This document shows, piece after piece, positions 1 through 11,122 of a stretch of DNA of 64,000 bases. Below the pieces are notes generated by a model. The model was not told the origin of the DNA. It made no database searches and saw nothing but the letters and a program-made list of their open reading frames with translations. This stretch comes from Bursaphelenchus xylophilus (lineage: Eukaryota; Nematoda; Chromadorea; Rhabditida; Aphelenchoididae): positions 2,108,001 to 2,172,000 of the forward strand of contig CAJFCV020000002.1 of the NCBI GenBank assembly GCA_904066235.2. The letters are read 5' to 3'. Position numbers and translations under genes: made by a program. Within the stretch, counting starts at the first letter, position 1, and each line of letters starts with the position of its first letter.

Positions 1-914
1 CAAAGAACACTCTAGTTTTTGCACAAAAACTCTCTCGATAGCCAAATTTTTGCTCGAAAAAACTTTGTTCAGCGGTTGTTTGCAAGCGGAAAAAAGGAGT
101 TTTTGTGACCGGAAGTTCAGTGCAAACGAGCAAAGGGGTCTCTGTTGTTCCGAAGTGTCCCCGCGTTTTTTGCATACTTACAGTAGGTATTGACGAATTC
201 AGGAAGTGAAAATGGAAGATTGCTCACAAATTTGGAAAACATTTTGGACTGTAAATAGCATGGTAAACAGTGGGAATAATAAGTTCAAAAAATTGAAAAA
301 ATTTCAAAATAAAAATTTTTTTTTTTTTGAATTTTATCATATAATAATGATGAAAGAAGTGCTTCAAGTTAATAGTGCATGCTCAGCTCCTCATCAACAA
401 CGGGATTAGCGCGGAAATCCGCGATTAATTTGGGGGGATTTTGAAGGAATCAATTTTTCCAACGGTTTGGCGGGATTCTCCGGCTGAAACCCCCGGAAAG
501 TCGTAAAAATCATCGAAAATTCGAGTGAACTTGTAATGTCAGCGACGCAGCATGCTTTGATTTATATTTTTAAAACGGACATTAGCCTTATTTCAGCTTA
601 TTTTTGCCAAAAATCATCAAAATTTGCAGTTTAGCCTACTGTAATATAAAATACTTCAAAAAATCTTAAAAATCATGTTATAAGCCAATCGATTTGTAGA
701 TTAGATAGATCCTCATGGATAATGCCGTATTTTAAAAACAGTTTCATGGGCCGTCTCACCTTTTTTTCAACACAAAAATCAAAGATTTGCCTACTACAAT
801 ATAACTGATGTCCAAAATCTCAAAATTCTCGCTAAAAATCAAAACTACTATACCTAAAATATATCTTAATCAACGTCAAATACTCTACTCCATCTAATCC
901 TCCCAAATTTTCAG
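1..914. other. Noncoding, probably intron of the receptor gene
   Basis: AT-rich sequence ending in a polypyrimidine-CAG acceptor at 908-914. I see no exon with coding character. The receptor's DNA-binding domain is absent from the window, so this is most simply intron between an upstream zinc-finger exon and the first ligand-binding exon. The short ORF at 206-409 is low-complexity (Phe run) and was not accepted. Confidence 0.55.
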
Positions 915-1189
915 CCGTTTTCTCGCGTCCCTCCAATCAAGATGACGTGGAAGAGATTCGCGAGCGCAACCTGCTCCAGACCCTGATCCACTGCCGGAAC
1001 GCCACTTTTGTGGAGCGATTCAGCGCCAACATCAAGACCAACGACGGACGACAGAACGACATTGCGTTCGGGACCCGCTTCTACGACGCCGAACACACCG
1101 TGAAAGCGTCGCAGTCGGAGTTCATGGTGGTGTTGAACTACCTGAAGATGGCCGGATTCCGCCGCTTTGGACTGGATAACCTGGCTTTG
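915..1189 (+). CDS. Nuclear hormone receptor, ligand-binding domain exon a (partial gene)
   Basis: First exon of the receptor visible here. It begins after a TTTTCAG acceptor with two bases completing an upstream codon, then 91 codons, and ends in phase 0 at a GTGGGT donor (1190). The encoded stretch includes the region around helix 3 of a nuclear-receptor ligand-binding domain: SEFMVVLNYLKMAGFRRFGL followed by DNLAL, the place where most family members have a conserved DQ pair. The ORF continues only four codons past the donor, which supports splicing. No start codon is expected because the N-terminal zinc-finger half is missing from the window. Confidence 0.8.
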
Positions 1190-1762
1190 GTGGGTTTTTA
1201 ATGAATCCTAAGGGTTTTTGCTTCGTATTTTACAAAAAAAAGTTGTTGAAAAGTGGCTGAAGCGTCGTATTTTAGGCCTTTTCGTCAAGATATCGCTAAT
1301 TTCTCATGAAAATGATGATAAATGAAAAAATAAGCCCAAAGATGGTCGTATTTGAGGTTTTTTCTCTACATATATTGTCTATTAGCATTTTTTCTATTGT
1401 AAAGAAGGCTTTACAATACTTGATGTGTAGTTCTAAGTCTTGAAAATTTAATTTTTATGTATAAAACGACAAGAATCTAAATATATGGCGATTTTTTGGG
1501 AAAAAAGTTAATTTCAACCTCTAAAATTGCGTGTATCTTCAAGATTGAGGTAAAATACGAACTCATTGTATAAATTATGAATTTTTGGATCCTTTGAGAA
1601 TAAGAACTTTGAAGATTTAACAAAAAATCGTCAAAAATCAGCAAAAATTTGATGATTTTTGGTGAAAACAGTGTTTTTATCACAGTAAAAGAGCCTCTAG
1701 ATCACTGTAGATGTTAAAATACGCTTTTCGTACCTCTTCTTTATTAAATCCATCCATTCCAG
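1190..1762 (+). other. Intron of the receptor gene (573 bp)
   Basis: AT-rich, bounded by GTGGGT and CATTCCAG. Both flanking exons are in phase 0, so it inserts between complete codons. No embedded repeat was recognised. Confidence 0.75.
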
Positions 1763-2230
1763 ACCCGCCTCGCCGTCTCACTCTTCTACCAATGGGTGTG
1801 CTTCACCTCCATTACCGTAACCCTCCGCAACGGCGGCCACAACATCAACGAGGTCTACTTTGTCGACGAAAGCCACCATCCCGTCAATGAAGCGACCGTT
1901 CACGCCTATGTGAAGTCGTTTGCGTCAGTAATTGGGATCCCCGCCGACTCGGTTGATTGGACGAAACCCGCCGAGTACTGTATGGAATATTACCACTATA
2001 AATTGGCGGCCGCCAAGAAATTGCACATGGCCAGACTGGACGACACCGAATTGTCGGTCATGCTGCACATTATGGCGGTGAAGATGGCGATCCGAGCGTT
2101 CCCGGAGAACTCGCAACTCAACCCGCACTTGAACAATGTTTTCGAGGGATTGCGAAGCCATTATGAGGCCAATTTTGATGATGTAGCGGTGAGGATGGGC
2201 AATCTGATCTTGTTGATCAATGAGATTGAG
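1763..2230 (+). CDS. Nuclear hormone receptor, ligand-binding domain exon b (partial gene)
   Basis: A 156-codon exon in phase 0 at both ends, with a consensus GTGAGT donor at 2231. It encodes the core of a divergent nematode ligand-binding domain: FYQWVCFTSI (helix 5 region), then EVYFVDESHHPVNEATVHAY (beta-turn region), then LDDTELSVMLHIMAVKMAIR (helix 7/8), then VRMGNLILLINEIE (helix 10/11). In this family, proteins act in the nucleus as ligand-responsive or constitutive DNA-binding transcription factors. Nematodes carry a greatly expanded set related to HNF4, and this fits that set, but I cannot assign it to a specific ortholog. Its ligand, if any, cannot be read from sequence. An antisense ORF at 1925-2323 is a shadow of this exon. 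Confidence 0.85.
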
Positions 2231-5200
2231 GTGAGTAGAATTGGCATACTGTAACATACGAAAAAATTCGAAAAAATGAGGGAAATCTGAGATTTTTTGA
2301 AAGCTATGGATAAATTGATACAATTTATGAAAATTATGCTGGGGCCTGTTTCACGAACGCAAAATAAAAAAAATAGAAATATGAGTGAGCGAGGGAACAG
2401 AGAAAATGCATACGAAACGGGAGAGACGGCAGGAAAATGAGGATTGCGCCAATTCTCAATCGGAGTGACTTTTTACGCCCAAAATTACGGGTTGGCGGTA
2501 GTATTTGGGCCATAACTTTCCTCTACTTGGGCCTACAAGCACCCTCCAAAAATTCAAATAATGCTAAGACTGCGGGCTATATAGATCTATAAAAATTTTT
2601 GCTCTACCGCCAATGACAAAGTTACCATAGGCGTTGCACATCAACCACAAAAAAAAAAGTTTCAAATCGGGAAAACTGTTTGCATAACTTTGTTAGGGTG
2701 CCCAAGGGTAGCTCAAATTAAAAATTGGAAACGAGTCGGACTGACCAAAAAATAGTAGTAGTAGTAGATTTGAAAACCTTATTTTAGACATCTTTTGCTA
2801 CTAAATCGTTTCGTAACGAAGCAATTGCCTAAATTCTTTTTTCTATGAGCATAATTAGAGTATTTTTAGAGAACAATAAGCAACCCTGTGTCATATACTA
2901 GCTTACTCACTCAAAATTCCAAAAAAAGTGATATTTAGGTGACTAAAATAATATTTTAAAAATCTGTAAATTTTGACTCAGCTAGGTCCACTATGATCTA
3001 AAAAGACAATAAGAGCATAATTAGTGGCATCCGCACCAGTTTAGAAGCTGTTCTAAGAACCTTGTTTTAGGTGATATTGGCCATTTTTGAAATTGGCGCA
3101 GCGAAGTTGAAACCAACTCCAAAAGCTCAGTATAGCCTTAGAAAGCCATCTCAATTTACATAGATAGTTTTAAAACTTTGACTTCAGTCATAAACTTTCA
3201 TTATTTTTGGTATAAGATCAGGTATGCTACTATAAGGTAAAACTTTTTTTCGACCTAAGAGTTAAAATTTTTGCAGTTAATCTCCCTTAACAGGATGTTA
3301 TGAGATAATATAGTTAATTAATTAGACTATTTAACGCTGTCGGACATTAAAAGCTGCCTAAAGTAATATAATCCATAAGGTAAAAAAGCTTAAAATCGCA
3401 TCTACTTTTTTATTATCTGTCCGATTTGCTTCAAACTTCGCATACTACCTTAGAATGCAATATTCTGAAGATCGTTGCAATCACTTTCCGTGTTTCAATC
3501 GTTTTAGACAAGTTATTCGGCCGCAAAGTTTGCAAAAATTCGATTTTCTCCGGCCGTTTGTCGCTAACCTGGTGGCCGAAGAAGGCCAAAATCTATTAAT
3601 TTAAAAAATATGGGTCCTTGGCAATGTTTTAATCGCAGGTTCATGTTATTTTGTTCATTACCCACTGCACAGTAAGCTAAAACATTAGAGACCCTTAAAA
3701 AACCGAATGCCAAAAATCTTGGCATTCTGTTTGTGGTTGATGTGCGTTGTAGTGTTGAATTCTTCTACTTTATGACGCTGAAAGGCCTTTTTTCGCGTTA
3801 ATTGAAACAGTAAAAAATTCTAATTTATGTCAGTCGATAGACAATTTAATTCTCTACAAAACATTTTTAGAGGGCCAACTGTAAGTCATTTTTTGGCTGA
3901 GTAATAACTGATTTACTTTGACAATCCCTCGATTTTCATCACAAAAAATCTTTCGAAAGAGCCCTCAAATCAAAACAAGAGAGAAATTTTACGGTAAAAA
4001 ATGGGATTCGGCTGGACTAAATCACCCATAACTTTATCAGTTGGTGAGATATAGACGCCCCTCTAAAAAAAATGAGGTAGCCAAGACAATTTCTTTTACA
4101 ATTATATAAAATTTTATACTAATATTTTATTATTTGGAACAAAAACCTATTTTTATTCTGAAAAAAATGAAAAAATGTTGCAAACTGCCGCACTACTATA
4201 AATTTGTTCGTTCCGCAGATCGCCAAACATCCTAAAAACTTACATTACTGTAAACCGCGGACTCAGGTCTATATGATTTTTTTTAAACGGTGTCGATCCG
4301 ACAATTTTGGACCAAGTTATGAGGAAATTAATCTAGAATTGCACAAATTTTGTAGAAAATAGAAATATGCGCAATACTACAGCTATTTTCGAGCGGGTTT
4401 TTGCAACAGTGCAACGAAACTTGCACACATGACAGTCCAAACAGTTAGCATTATTCGAAATTTTGAAGGGTGATTCTACGCCCATGGAGGGAAAAGTTAT
4501 GGCCGAAACACTGCCGCCAACCCTGATTTTGGACGTAAAAAGTCACTCCGATTGAGAAGTGGCGAAATCCTCATTTTTCTGCCGTCTCTCCCGTTTCGCA
4601 TGCATTTCCTTTGTTCCCTCGCTCACTCATATTTCTATTTTCTTTAGAAATATGAGTTTTTGCGTTCGTGAAACAGGCCCCTGATTTTTGAAAAATTTTT
4701 GTATCAAAAATACCTTCATAATTAGGTAAAGATGATTTCCTAATAGTAAGCATCTTGAAAATATCGATTTTTTCTCTCAAATTTTGACCTTTTCTGAAAT
4801 TTTGAAATTTTCATAAATTATTCAAATTTTCCAAAAATATGGCATTCTAATTTTTCAAAAATGTAATTTCATAGTCTGTAGAGCCTTATAGTTTGAGAGC
4901 AGCCACTGTATTGCGTGTAGTTTGGGTTGCAGGTGGGTAAACGATGACTAATTTCTTGCCCGACTTCATACGAATATGACCTATTTCGGTCACAATGGTC
5001 CGATTTTTCAATATTCTACTGTTTGCTCGAACAAACAGTTCACTAATTTGTAGTCTGAAATCGGTATTTTTGGCGGTATAATCATTCTTGTCAAAGACGA
5101 AAAATTTTGATGACTTAAAAAAAACTTGATTTTTATGCAAATTTCAAAAAAATTTTCTGGCTAAAACACTATTTATGTTATGCAACATACCTCATAGGTT

Positions 5201-5957
5201 ATTTTAAGACTATAAGTTTAGAAATTTCCCTACAACTTTATAACAAATTTGACGTTTTTTCCCAAACACTAGCTATCAGATGAACAATATAATCACAACT
5301 CACAAATCACATAATTACACCCCCAACTGCTTCGAAAATTGACACCGTAACACATACTATAGTGTGGGATGGGAGCGTAACATAGGCCCGGCTAATTCCC
5401 GACATATTTTCCCCGGGGACGAACCACTCAAAAATTGTCATCGCTTTTACGGTAGGAAGCGGATTTGATGGCCTTGTGACGCCTTTGATGAGGAAAATGT
5501 AGGCCAGAAATGTCTTTTATGATGCCCTACATGGCCATGAGTAACTCGAGTGTTCGATAATTAGGCCATATTGCGGTGAGGGATACGGTAATTGCGTCGG
5601 GGTTTGGAAACGTTTTTGGGGGAAGAGAGCCACTTTGTTTTGATGATAAAACGGGATCATTAGAGGGGCAGAGGGAAATAGTGAAGTCAGCAGGTAATAT
5701 GTCCTTTGAGGATGATATATAATTCTTAAACATTACAAAAAATTCCCGAAATTTCTCAAAATTTAAGATTTTTGTGAGAGGTGAAAAAAATGAAGTTGAT
5801 GGTTAAAATAAGGTCATAAATGATTCTAAGCATATTCTTTTGATGAGATTGCCCTCTCAGACTATAAATGACACTCTAGTCTTTATAATTTATTTAAAAA
5901 ATTTTAAAAAAACCAACGATTTTATCAAATTTTATGCTAATTTTCATTTTCTTTCAG
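2231..5957 (+). other. Intron of the receptor gene (3.7 kb) hosting a transposon
   Basis: Bounded by GTGAGT and CTTTCAG and phase 0 on both sides. About two thirds of its length is the CTG-flanked element at 2342-4680. The remainder (4684-5957) is AT-rich. A minus-strand 84-codon ORF at 4886-5140 there has ordinary composition but no motif I recognise, so I left it out. Confidence 0.75.
2342..4680. mobile_element. DNA transposon remnant with GGGCCTGT ends and CTG target duplication
   Basis: The ends are inverted repeats starting GGGCCTGTTTCACGAACGC at 2342 and its complement ending at 4680. Internal repeat continues through a conserved stretch containing AGTGAGCGAGGGAAC and TCGGAGTGACTTTTTACG. 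CTG lies on both sides (2339-2341 and 4681-4683), reading as a 3-bp target duplication. The 2.3-kb interior has no ORF over about 70 codons, so it is non-autonomous or decayed. Three-base duplications and GGG-type ends recall the PIF/Harbinger-like (IS5-related) group, though that group usually duplicates TWA. The assignment is inference. Confidence 0.75.
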
Positions 5958-6233
5958 ACCGTCACCTTCCGCCTTGAAGAACTTGTGGTCTGCCTGCAGA
6001 ACAACGGCTACCGATCGATTCTGGCCAACCTGATCCACTCCAAAATGCTCGCCGACCAGTACCGCAGCAGCTACGGGCCGTACGCGCAGCCCGACATTGC
6101 GGCGCGCTCGAGTTCGGCGCCTCCGGCGAAATTGCCCAAGTTCCCGGTGGATGAGCGGCAAACCCACTCGGAGGACATCAAAATGGAGATCAACTACGAC
6201 AGCAACCAGAACATTGATGTTGTCAGTGTGTAG
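5958..6233 (+). CDS. Nuclear hormone receptor, C-terminal exon with stop
   Basis: Last exon: 91 codons plus TAG at 6231-6233, entered in phase 0 from the CTTTCAG acceptor. The first ~37 residues finish the ligand-binding fold (RLEELVVCLQNNGYRSILAN then LIHSKMLADQY). After it comes a ~54-residue tail rich in Ser, Ala, Pro and acidic residues, ending DVVSV, with no obvious acidic AF-2 helix. Many divergent nematode receptors lack a canonical AF-2, so this is not necessarily damage. Together the three exons give 338 residues of this protein. The antisense ORF at 5937-6167 is a shadow. Confidence 0.82.
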   Translation, partial: TVTFRLEELVVCLQNNGYRSILANLIHSKMLADQYRSSYGPYAQPDIAARSSSAPPAKLPKFPVDERQTHSEDIKMEINYDSNQNIDVVSV

Positions 6234-6567
6234 AGGCGTAGCGACGTTACCAAAATCTGCATATAGCTCGTAATATTTGATTGAAAAATTTTAATATTTT
6301 GTCCGCGTTTCGGATATTTATTTGTTTTGCCATAACTCAAAATTGTTTTTCCCCTCCCAAAGAGTCTTGAACATTTTTATTTTTCTTCTTGAATATTCAA
6401 ATTTTAAATTTGAATATTCGAAGATTCTTATTTTTTGCCAGTATTAGTCGCTCCTAGCAAATGTACATACAATCTGCGCCATTTATATGTACGAAACACG
6501 TTGTTTTACGATATTGTTCTCTAGGAAAAACGGTTATTTTGTACTCATTACTTGATATACATGGTCT

Positions 6568-6573
6568 AATAAA
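6568..6573 (+). terminator. Candidate poly(A) signal of the receptor gene
   Basis: AATAAA 335 bp after the stop codon, in AT-rich 3' sequence. It is the first canonical hexamer I noticed downstream; cleavage position is unknown. Confidence 0.4.
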
Positions 6574-6776
6574 CAAATAATTATAAGAAGTTTTTGGGAT
6601 TTGTTTGAAATGAAGAGCTTCGATAAAACTTTTATGCAAATTTTGAAATGTGAATTTGCATATCATCGGGAAATAATTCGAAAATAATATAATAATAATA
6701 ATATATTATATTTAATTTTTACACCATAACAAGGGCTTTACATACAACCGACAGTATAAATCTAAACTTTATTAAA

Positions 6777-6905
6777 CAAGAGAGGTACCCAAGTGCGGCG
6801 CTCAGAGTCTCTTTAAAATTTGCACACACGTCAGGCGTAGGCCATATATCAATTCCTCAAAATTTTAGCTCGTGCTTTGCAAGGGCGAGCAAAAAATATT
6901 TTAAT
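6777..6905 (+). mobile_element. Truncated Tc5-like MITE (left half)
   Basis: Begins CAAGAGAGGTACCCAAGTGC and continues through the family landmarks TTTGCACACACGTCAGGC and TTTTAGCTCGTGCTTTGC, then loses similarity before the right terminus. Confidence 0.6.
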
Positions 6906-7465
6906 GTCATGTAAATACAATATTGGAGTAGGGCGGGTAGCAGGTGCATTTTTTGCACTCTTGCTGTGCATTGTCTAAAACCGTAATTTCTGAGCTTCTA
7001 AACCGTATGTTCAAGATATCTCGTAATGCGCCTCAAAGCATACAGGAATTTGCACAAATCGATGCCCCAAAAAAGACAAGACTAATAGGACACCCTAATA
7101 AGTAGACGAATCCATTGAATTCATCCGCCGCTTTCAAAGTTATGGGAGTTTGTTTTCAAAAAATTGTTTTTGAGCCTTTAAAAATGCCTGGTTACCTTTA
7201 CGGTAAATATGCAAGCCACTTATACACCAACGAATTTAATTCGCAACATCTAACTGTGATATCTCTCGCTTGAACTTTCTGTTGTAAGCAAGTGTCGGCT
7301 GACTTCCGAACATGCCCACAGAATCTCCGTGGTTCTTCTAGCTGCCCGCAATGTCGTTGCCTGCAAGTGTGGGCCCGCCAACGATCCTAGCGCCCTACAG
7401 ATAACGCGAAACGCGGAGAGGAGTCGGAGACACTTCTTTTTCGACCAATTTTGTGTGGAAAAAAT
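6906..7465. other. Noncoding, with a dispersed repeat at 7295-7385
   Basis: Contains a ~90-bp block with ATCTCCGTGGTTCTTCTAGC that reappears in reverse complement at about 26185-26275, where ACCACGGAGATTTTGCGGAC is read. Otherwise no gene or motif was found. Confidence 0.5.
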
Positions 7466-7468
7466 CTG

Positions 7469-8878
7469 GGGCCTGTCCCACTAACAAAGCGTAGCGCGAA
7501 TCACGAATTGGAAGCGCGAAAAATCATGCAAAAGCGAGAGAGGTGAGAGAAAAGCGGGCTCTCTCGGAAATCCGCGCTACGGTTTTTTTGTGCTAAATAC
7601 CGAAATGTGGTTACTTTTTTGGCTGTAACTCCTTTCAATGACGTCCGATTTACATGATTTCAAAAACCATCAATAGAGAAGACACACAGCTTACAGAAAA
7701 TGTAAATTTTGTTTGCTTTAACGCGGATTAAGGCTCCCCGCCAAGACGAATTACATTTTCCTCCTCAAGAATCACGATTCCAAAATGTCGTATTTTCAAG
7801 TAAAATTTATCCTTAATCTACTCATCATAACCCCCAACGTTCATATTGTCATTTATCAGCCCAAACTGCCCCTCCCAAGCCCAAACTGCCCCTTCCAAGC
7901 CCAATTTTGACCTCCTCTTGCCATAATTTGTTTGGATCGCAAAAAAATTTAAGTTTGATTTTTTTTTTTAAAAGTACTCTATTCGTCATTCAGAGGGACT
8001 GGGTCGGTTTTATCAGCCCAAATTAGCCCTGCCAAGCCCAATTTGGATCTCCCCTTGTCATAATTTATTTGAATCACAAAAACATTTACATTTAAATTTT
8101 TTTTTTAAAAAAATTATTCCATTCGTCTCCTAGAGGTACTGGGGCGGTTTTATCAGCCCAAATTAGCCCTGCCAAGCCCAATTTTGACCTCCTCTTCAAC
8201 AAACGTTTTCAAATAACAACGACAAGCGCGATTAATTATTCAATGGGACGTTCCAGGAGTGTCTCCGTGTGCAATCAAACAAATTATGGCAAGGGGAGAT
8301 CAAAATTGGGCTTGGAAGGGCTAATTTGGGCTGATAAAACCGCCCCAGTCCCTCTGGGAGACGAATAGAGTACTTTTTAAAAAAAAATCAAACTTAAATT
8401 TTTTTGCGATCCAAACAAATTATGGCAAGAGGAGGTCAAAATTGGGCTTGGAAGGGGCAGTTTGGCCCTGGGAGGGGCAGTTTGGGCTGATAAATGACAA
8501 TATGAACGTTGGGGGTTATGATGAGTAGATTAAGGATAAATTTTACTTGAAAATACGACATTTTGGAATCGTGATTCTTGTTGAGGAAATTGTAATTCGT
8601 CCAGGCGGGAAGCCTTAATCTGCGTTAAAGCAAACAAAATTTACATTTTCTGGAAGCTGTGGGTCTCCTCTGTTCACGGCTTTTAAAATCATGTAAATCG
8701 GACATCATTGAAAGGAGTTACGGCAAAAAAAGTAAAAAATTTTCGGTATTTAGCACAAAAAAACCGTAGCGCGGATTTCCGAGAGAGCCCGCTTTTTCTC
8801 TCGCCTCTCTCGCTTTTGCATGATTTTTCGCGCTTCCAATTCGTGATTCGCGCTACGCTTTGTTAGTGGGACAGGCCC
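7469..8878. mobile_element. Second GGGCCTGT element with CTG target duplication; near-palindromic
   Basis: The ends are GGGCCTGTCCCACTAACAAA and its complement. CTG flanks both sides (7466-7468, 8879-8881). The termini match the 2342-4680 element at GGGCCTGT-CCAC-AAC, so the two belong to one family. Nearly the whole 1.4 kb folds back: blocks such as CCAAGCCCAATTTTGACCTC and AGAGGGACTGG recur in inverted order around a centre near 8200. No transposase ORF. Confidence 0.75.
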
Positions 8879-9181
8879 CTGATTTTTTTTTAAAATCATT
8901 ATCTTGGTACTTCATTTTTCATATGACAATCCCAAAATCAGCTCTTGAGAACTAATCTCCAAAATCAGCGGCCTCTATCCGCTTCATCTTAGAATGAGAG
9001 TCCCCGTTGAGGAAGTCGAGTCTGCCGACTCAACGTACAGATTGTTCGCCGCGGAGATAATGGAATATCAGAAGTTCAAGGAGAGTTTAGGAAATCGGAC
9101 TTGAGTTCAAGTCCATGTACGTATTTAGACGGCAAAGATCTCAGAAATAATTCCAAAAAAATTTTTTTGAGAGAATCCATA

Positions 9182-9545
9182 TACTAGTCCTTCCGGAAAG
9201 TCGCTGGACTGATTCTTGACGCACTATGCGAAAAAGTCAGGGTGCAAACGACAGGCAAGAGCGGCCTACTGTACGGTGAAAAAATGATGAAATTGCACAG
9301 TGCAAAGTAAACTTTTGCTTCATCACAGTACGTGTCGCTGATTTCAGACTCTCCGTAGCCCTTACTTTCCGTATGGACTATAGTACCAATTACACAAGGT
9401 TTGAAACCGTCCTCTGCAGTGGCATCCGAGGTATCAGTGTTCCGCAAATTAACGGCGAGTCGGTGCAGCAAAATTTTTTGAGTCGTTGAAGGAAGAAAAA
9501 AAAACTTTTTGGTCACAAATTTGGCAGTCTCAGCGCTCTACCAGG
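9182..9545. repeat. Dispersed repeat with CTAGTCCTTCCGGAAAGTCG end
   Basis: Starts at the word CTAGTCCTTCCGGAAAGTCG (9185), which recurs near 12430, 12605 (inverted), 14477 and 54919. The right boundary here is uncertain. The 110-codon antisense ORF in it is not gene-like. Confidence 0.45.
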
Positions 9546-9689
9546 CTGTCGGTGCCGAAAGGGCCGACAACCCAGTAATGACCAGACAAGACGAGGGCTC
9601 AAGAGTAGTGATTTTTTCAGTGGAAAGGAGGCCTTTTATAGGGGAGCCCCACGTAGGAAAGAACAATCAAATTTGAATACCTGCAGATT

Positions 9690-10010
9690 GTTAAAGGGAA
9701 AATCCTCTAATCTCGGTCGTTCCGCCTGATAGTCGGGAAAGTAACGGCGCACGGCAACCCAAAATAGAACAAAAATGTCTCCCGCCCACTTTTGAATTTC
9801 GTCCAAACGAAATGTCAAAATTGACAAAAGAAATAAAATAATTCCGAGAAAAATATTTTTCGGTCGGAAAACCACACGAAAAATTCATTTTTGACATTTC
9901 GTTTGAATTCAACCGATACTAGGTGGGCGAAGTGCCGAAACGAGGCGGGAGACTCCTTGGGTTGCCGTGCGGCGGGTCGTCGCGCCCTGGAATCGCCTTG
10001 CTTTGCAATG
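9690..10010. repeat. Inverted-repeat element
   Basis: The left arm with GGCGCACGGCAACCCA (9748) is mirrored by TGGGTTGCCGTGCGGCG (9957). Inner arms carry ACGAAATGTCAAAATTGAC and TTTTTGACATTTCGTTTG, mirrored around about 9855. It looks like a degraded MITE; target duplication was not resolved. Confidence 0.5.
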
Positions 10011-10531
10011 TCTAAATTTCCAGCGGCTGCTGAAGATTTGCTGCGACGACTGCGCCGTTTTCCAACAGACTGGCCTTTTCATGCCAGAATTGGTAAAACA
10101 GTCGCATGGTCGTTTCAGCAAGGTGATTGATAGGAGTCTTGCTCATATCTTACCGTTAGAAAAAATGAATCCATTCCGGACTATTCCGTTGAATTGTTTG
10201 GTGGCTTTTGGCATGACAGATTTTGCTACACCGAGCAATTTATCAACCTCACACTGTCCTTTTTCTCGCCGAAGCCGGTCGGAAATTGAGGCCCCTCTGT
10301 TTGACATCCAAAAAAACATGTTAACTAAGCGGATATGGGCTTACAAGGGAATGGTCTGAACTTCCCCCAACGTTTGGGAAAATGACTAGTACAGGTGGAT
10401 AGAGCAGGTCGACTTTGGTAGAAAAAGGCATTTTCCAGCTGCAAAATAAGCACGGCCGACGAGAAAAATCGACCGAAAGTTCCGAAAAAATTTCCTCTTT
10501 CTCTTCCCTCGGAAAAGAAGACGTGCTTCCA

Positions 10532-10603
10532 GTGGTTCGGTTGGCCGAGTGAATAGAGCGTCCGCTCGATATTCTTTTGGGGGTTGGTTCGATTCCGGGG
10601 CAG
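10532..10603 (+). other. tRNA-like sequence in left arm of the foldback element
   Basis: A-box-like TTGGCCGAGTG at 10541 and a perfect B-box GGTTCGATTCC at 10586, 45 bp apart. The A box resembles class II (Ser/Leu) tRNAs. I could not pair a convincing acceptor or anticodon stem, so this is a tRNA relic or Pol III promoter rather than a functional tRNA gene. Confidence 0.6.
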
Positions 10604-11049
10604 CGCGAGTAGCTATGATAAGCCTTTGGTGACCAAGGTAAACTCTTGTGGACCAAAAAAATTATTTTGCAATTTTTCACGCCTTCTAGAGATTGTAAAA
10701 CACATAAAAATAAAGGATTTCCATCTAAATTTTGCCACTTTTCTATAAGATTCCAGAAGGGTGCCAGTCATACTCCAATAATCTAGTCATGGACTGTATG
10801 TTTTCCGAACACTCTAGTGGACGTTTGTCAAAACCGCCGATATGATCAAGATGTGCTCCAGTTTGATCCTTATTGGAGTATGATTGGGAACGTTCTGGAA
10901 TCTTCCAGAAGAAAATCGCCGGAATTTACATGGAAATCCTTTTATTATTATGTGTTTTACAATCTCTAGAAGGCGTAAAAATTGCAAAATAATTTTTTTG
11001 TTCCACAAGAGTTTACCTTGGTCACCAAAGCCTTATCATAGCCACTCGC

Positions 11050-11122
11050 GCTGCCCCGGAATCGAACCAACCCCCAAAAGAATATCGAGCGGACGCTCTA
11101 CCCACTCGGCCAACCGAACCAC
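11050..11122 (-). other. tRNA-like sequence in right arm of the foldback element
   Basis: Inverted partner of the left-arm copy: B-box complement GGAATCGAACC and A-box complement CACTCGGCCAA. Both copies point inward. Confidence 0.6.

Noticed and set aside
1925..2323. 132-codon minus-strand ORF
   Set aside because: Antisense shadow of the receptor's GC-rich exon.
4886..5140. 84-codon minus-strand ORF in the receptor intron
   Set aside because: Composition is plausible, but no domain, partner exon or conserved context was seen.
10532..10603. Functional tRNA gene
   Set aside because: A and B boxes are good, but acceptor and anticodon stems do not pair; kept only as tRNA-like.
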